Positions 11,240-11,270 of a stretch of 11,270 bases of DNA are shown piece by piece. The position numbers and the translations under genes are program-made. The stretch comes from Ichthyophonus hoferi (lineage: Eukaryota; Opisthokonta; Ichthyosporea; Ichthyophonida; Ichthyophonidae): assembly GCA_002751075.1 (NCBI GenBank), contig NAOQ01000239.1, forward strand, positions 52,283 to 63,552. Reading direction: 5' to 3'. The notes beneath the pieces were generated by a model. The model saw only the letters and a list, made by a program, of their open reading frames with translations. It was not told the origin of the DNA and did no database searches. How positions within the stretch are numbered: the stretch's first letter is position 1; every line of letters starts with the position of its first letter.

Positions 11240-11270
<31 letters not shown>
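11240..11270. repeat. Run of 31 T at the right edge
   Basis: The window ends inside this homopolymer, in a RUVBL2 intron. In the gene sense it is poly(A). It may be a contig edge, an assembly artefact, or the tail of a retroposed element beyond the edge. Confidence 0.9.

Overview
The window looks like nuclear DNA from an animal or a close relative of animals. It is strongly AT-rich, rich in microsatellites, and has short exons (46 to 469 bp) separated by GT-AG introns of about 190 to 1,020 bp. Three conserved eukaryotic genes could be assembled by eye. All lie on the minus strand, head to tail. No bacterial operon, CRISPR array, tRNA, rRNA or recognisable transposon coding region was seen. 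The style (compact genes, AT-rich spacers) would suit a sponge or another early-branching invertebrate, but that placement is a weak inference.

Layout from high to low coordinate, which is the direction of transcription. (1) 11133-7723 holds the 3' part of RUVBL2 (Reptin), an AAA+ ATPase, in seven visible exons. About the first 221 residues lie beyond the right edge, which ends in a run of 31 T. (2) 7722-6340 is a spacer of about 1.4 kb with a small cluster of TGACG (CRE/ATF-like) sites and AT tracts. (3) 6339-3773 is a complete four-exon gene for a 299-residue RING protein of the RNF4/Slx8 type, a SUMO-targeted ubiquitin ligase, with three SUMO-interacting motifs and a C-terminal C3HC4 RING. 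(4) 3772-1648 is a 2.1 kb gene-poor spacer with a candidate poly(A) signal, an 11-bp minisatellite with 44-bp higher-order periodicity, and a 23-bp palindromic tandem duplication. (5) 1647-141 is the 5' end of misato (MSTO1/DML1), a tubulin-like protein, in three exons. The rest lies beyond the left edge.

The three products have no known shared pathway. RUVBL2 works in the INO80, SRCAP/TIP60 and R2TP complexes, RNF4-type ligases act on poly-SUMO chains in the nucleus, and misato acts in mitochondrial distribution and spindle/tubulin biology. The linkage is therefore reported as a neighbourhood, not a system. The most unusual signals are non-coding: a roughly tenfold excess of the heptamer CCAATCA/TGATTGG, closely related 12-bp satellites in introns of two different genes, a G-quadruplex motif next to a splice donor, and two places where alternative splicing would sharply change a protein C-terminus.
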